From NCBI GenBank assembly GCA_041576015.1, contig JBFGLT010000166.1, positions 1 through 6,296 on the forward strand: a stretch of 6,296 nt of DNA, read 5' to 3'. The position numbers and the translations under genes were made by a program. The notes under the pieces were generated by a model. That model made no database searches. It had not been told where the DNA came from and saw nothing but the letters and a program-made list of their open reading frames with translations. Shown one piece after another: positions 5,258-6,296 of the stretch. Position 1 is the first letter of the stretch. The number at the start of each line of letters is the position of its first letter. This DNA is from JABDIY01 sp041576015 (GTDB taxonomy: Bacteria > Actinomycetota > Acidimicrobiia > Acidimicrobiales > SZUA-35).

Positions 5258-6043
5258 ATGAGCGACTCCGACCTCATTATCGAAACCGGCGGGCCTGTGA
5301 CCACCATCACGCTGAACCGACCGGACGCAAGGAACACGCTGTCGGCGCCGATGCTGGCGGGACTGGTCCAATCCGTGGGCGAGGCGGTCGAGTCGCCCGA
5401 CACGCGGATCATCGTCCTGACCAACACCGGCAGCACATTCTGCGCCGGCGCCGACCTCACCGCCTCCCGCCCCGGCGTGTCGGGGGCCAGCGATCCATCA
5501 GCGCCGTCGCTGGCGGACGTCTTCGGCGCCATCCAACATGCGCGCTGCCCGGTGATCGGCAAGATCAACGGCCACGCCGTGGGTGGAGGTGTCGGACTCG
5601 TGGCCGCCTGCGACCTCTCCTATGTCCGCAGTGACGCCAAGCTCGGGTTCACCGAGGTTCGCCTCGGTGTGGCTCCAGCTGTCATCTCAGTGGTTTGCCT
5701 CCCCAAACTCGGCCGGGCCGACGCCATGGAGGCGTTCCTGACCGGCGAATGGTTTTCGCCCGCACGCGCTGTCGAAATGGGCCTGATCAACGCGTCGGTC
5801 GACCCCGGCAAACTCGACGCCCGCGTCGACGCGGTCGTCAACGCAATCCTCCTCGGCGGACCGGCGGGAATCCGAACCGCCAAGGAACTCATCAACCGGG
5901 TTCCGGCGATGGACCCCGATGCGGCCTTTGCCTGGACCACTTCGGTATCCCAGTCGCTCTTCGACGGCGACGAGGCAACCGAGGGGATTCGGGCCTTTCG
6001 GGAGCGGAGGTTGCCCTCCTGGGCACCGCCTCAGTCGGGGTAG
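5258..6043 (+). CDS. Enoyl-CoA hydratase/isomerase (crotonase) family, LiuC/AtuE-like
   Basis: A 261-residue crotonase-fold protein that would hydrate, dehydrate or isomerise an acyl-CoA thioester. The oxyanion-hole segments are FCAGADL (61-67) and NGHAVGGGVGL (104-114), followed by ACDL (117-120) and LGFTEVRLGVAPAVIS (129-144). The second catalytic glutamate of rat hydratase (E164) is kept as E133, but the position of the first (E144) is glycine, G113. The GGxxGL plus SEVRLGxxPAVIS-type pattern is the one I associate with 3-methylglutaconyl-CoA hydratase (LiuC) and AtuE, so leucine/isovalerate or isoprenoid degradation is plausible; no other liu or atu genes are in view. The C-terminal FRERRLPSW (247-255) is the usual FxExRxPxW-like ending. 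The ATG at 5258 is supported by the TAGGGT box. The 3' end overlaps a convergent small ORF by 13 bases. Confidence 0.93.
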   Translation: MSDSDLIIETGGPVTTITLNRPDARNTLSAPMLAGLVQSVGEAVESPDTRIIVLTNTGSTFCAGADLTASRPGVSGASDPSAPSLADVFGAIQHARCPVIGKINGHAVGGGVGLVAACDLSYVRSDAKLGFTEVRLGVAPAVISVVCLPKLGRADAMEAFLTGEWFSPARAVEMGLINASVDPGKLDARVDAVVNAILLGGPAGIRTAKELINRVPAMDPDAAFAWTTSVSQSLFDGDEATEGIRAFRERRLPSWAPPQSG

Positions 6044-6234
6044 ATGCTCGGCGGCGGTCCCGGCACGCCCGGCCCGTCACAGACCCAGCATCGCGAGTCC
6101 GAGCTTCCCGTCCAGGCGACTTCGCACGGCAGGCAACTCAGTCGCATTCCCACCCGTCGATACCGCGGCATCGAGGGAATGGCGGCGACGACGGCGTCGG
6201 TGGAAACCGCCGGGGCGGCAGTGGGACCGGGCAT
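6031..6234 (-). CDS. Small putative zinc-ribbon protein (two CxxC pairs)
   Basis: A 67-residue ORF whose C-terminal half reads as a compact zinc ribbon. SCLPC (33-37) gives one C-x2-C knuckle and RCWVCDG (48-54) the second, separated by 12 residues, a spacing suited to one Zn(II). A CxxCxxxW...CWxCG-like pattern is common in small actinobacterial hypothetical proteins. Third codon positions are mostly G or C, which supports real coding. The frame is open from the right window edge, so the start is uncertain. ATG 6234 has GGAAGG just upstream; ATG 6171 (MPRYRRVG) and ATG 6147 (MRLSC) are alternatives, and the gene could begin beyond the window. It converges with the crotonase gene and overlaps its last 13 bases. 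No function is assignable; a protein- or nucleic-acid-binding role is only a guess from the fold. Confidence 0.6.
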   Translation of the reverse strand: MPGPTAAPAVSTDAVVAAIPSMPRYRRVGMRLSCLPCEVAWTGSSDSRCWVCDGPGVPGPPPSIYPD

Positions 6235-6296
6235 CCCCTTCCATCGGCCACATCGACCGGCACCTGAGATGAAAAGCGGTCGAGGTCGGGGGGGAA

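Noticed and set aside
6261..6296. ATG at 6269 on the plus strand as the start of a next gene
   Set aside because: Only nine codons are visible before the window ends, with no ribosome site and no motif, so it cannot be supported.

Overview
The window is GC-rich and densely packed, with strong G/C bias at third codon positions. Several protein matches look actinobacterial: the HIT protein resembles mycobacterial HIT proteins in its N-terminal and HIT-motif segments, the aminotransferase resembles actinobacterial Pat/HisC2, and the FMN enzyme resembles mycobacterial LldD2. Together with promoters placed so that the start codon would be the first transcribed base, this suggests a high-GC actinobacterium. 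An acidimicrobial-type lineage is plausible but not proven. These comparisons are from memory, not from a search.

Layout. Bases 1-71 hold the tail of an unidentified CDS whose stop shares a base with the start of a fumarylacetoacetate-hydrolase-family enzyme (71-907, +). This converges, with a 13-base gap, on an FMN-dependent alpha-hydroxy acid dehydrogenase (921-2135, -). Divergent from that gene, across 72 bases, is a stand-alone cyclic-nucleotide-binding-domain protein (2208-2624, +). It is followed by a sucrase/ferredoxin-like protein carrying an apparent Cys2/His2 [2Fe-2S] site (2668-3600, +). That gene converges, with a 16-base gap, on a HisC/Pat aminotransferase (3617-4711, -), which lies 35 bases downstream of a HIT-domain hydrolase (4747-5187, -). 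Divergent from the HIT gene is a crotonase-fold enoyl-CoA hydratase of LiuC/AtuE type (5258-6043, +). Its 3' end overlaps by 13 bases a convergent small zinc-ribbon-like ORF (6031-6234, -).

The genes are mostly metabolic: dicarbonyl or acylpyruvate cleavage, alpha-hydroxy acid oxidation, aromatic or histidine-pathway transamination and acyl-CoA hydration. They do not form one obvious pathway. The most interesting signal is regulatory. Four genes have a TAGNNT box exactly 6 or 7 bases before the ATG, as expected for leaderless transcripts. The tetranucleotide CTAG occurs only three times in the window, and all three are inside these boxes. I see no mobile element, CRISPR array, tRNA, rRNA, riboswitch or convincing intrinsic terminator, and no wholly new multi-gene system.
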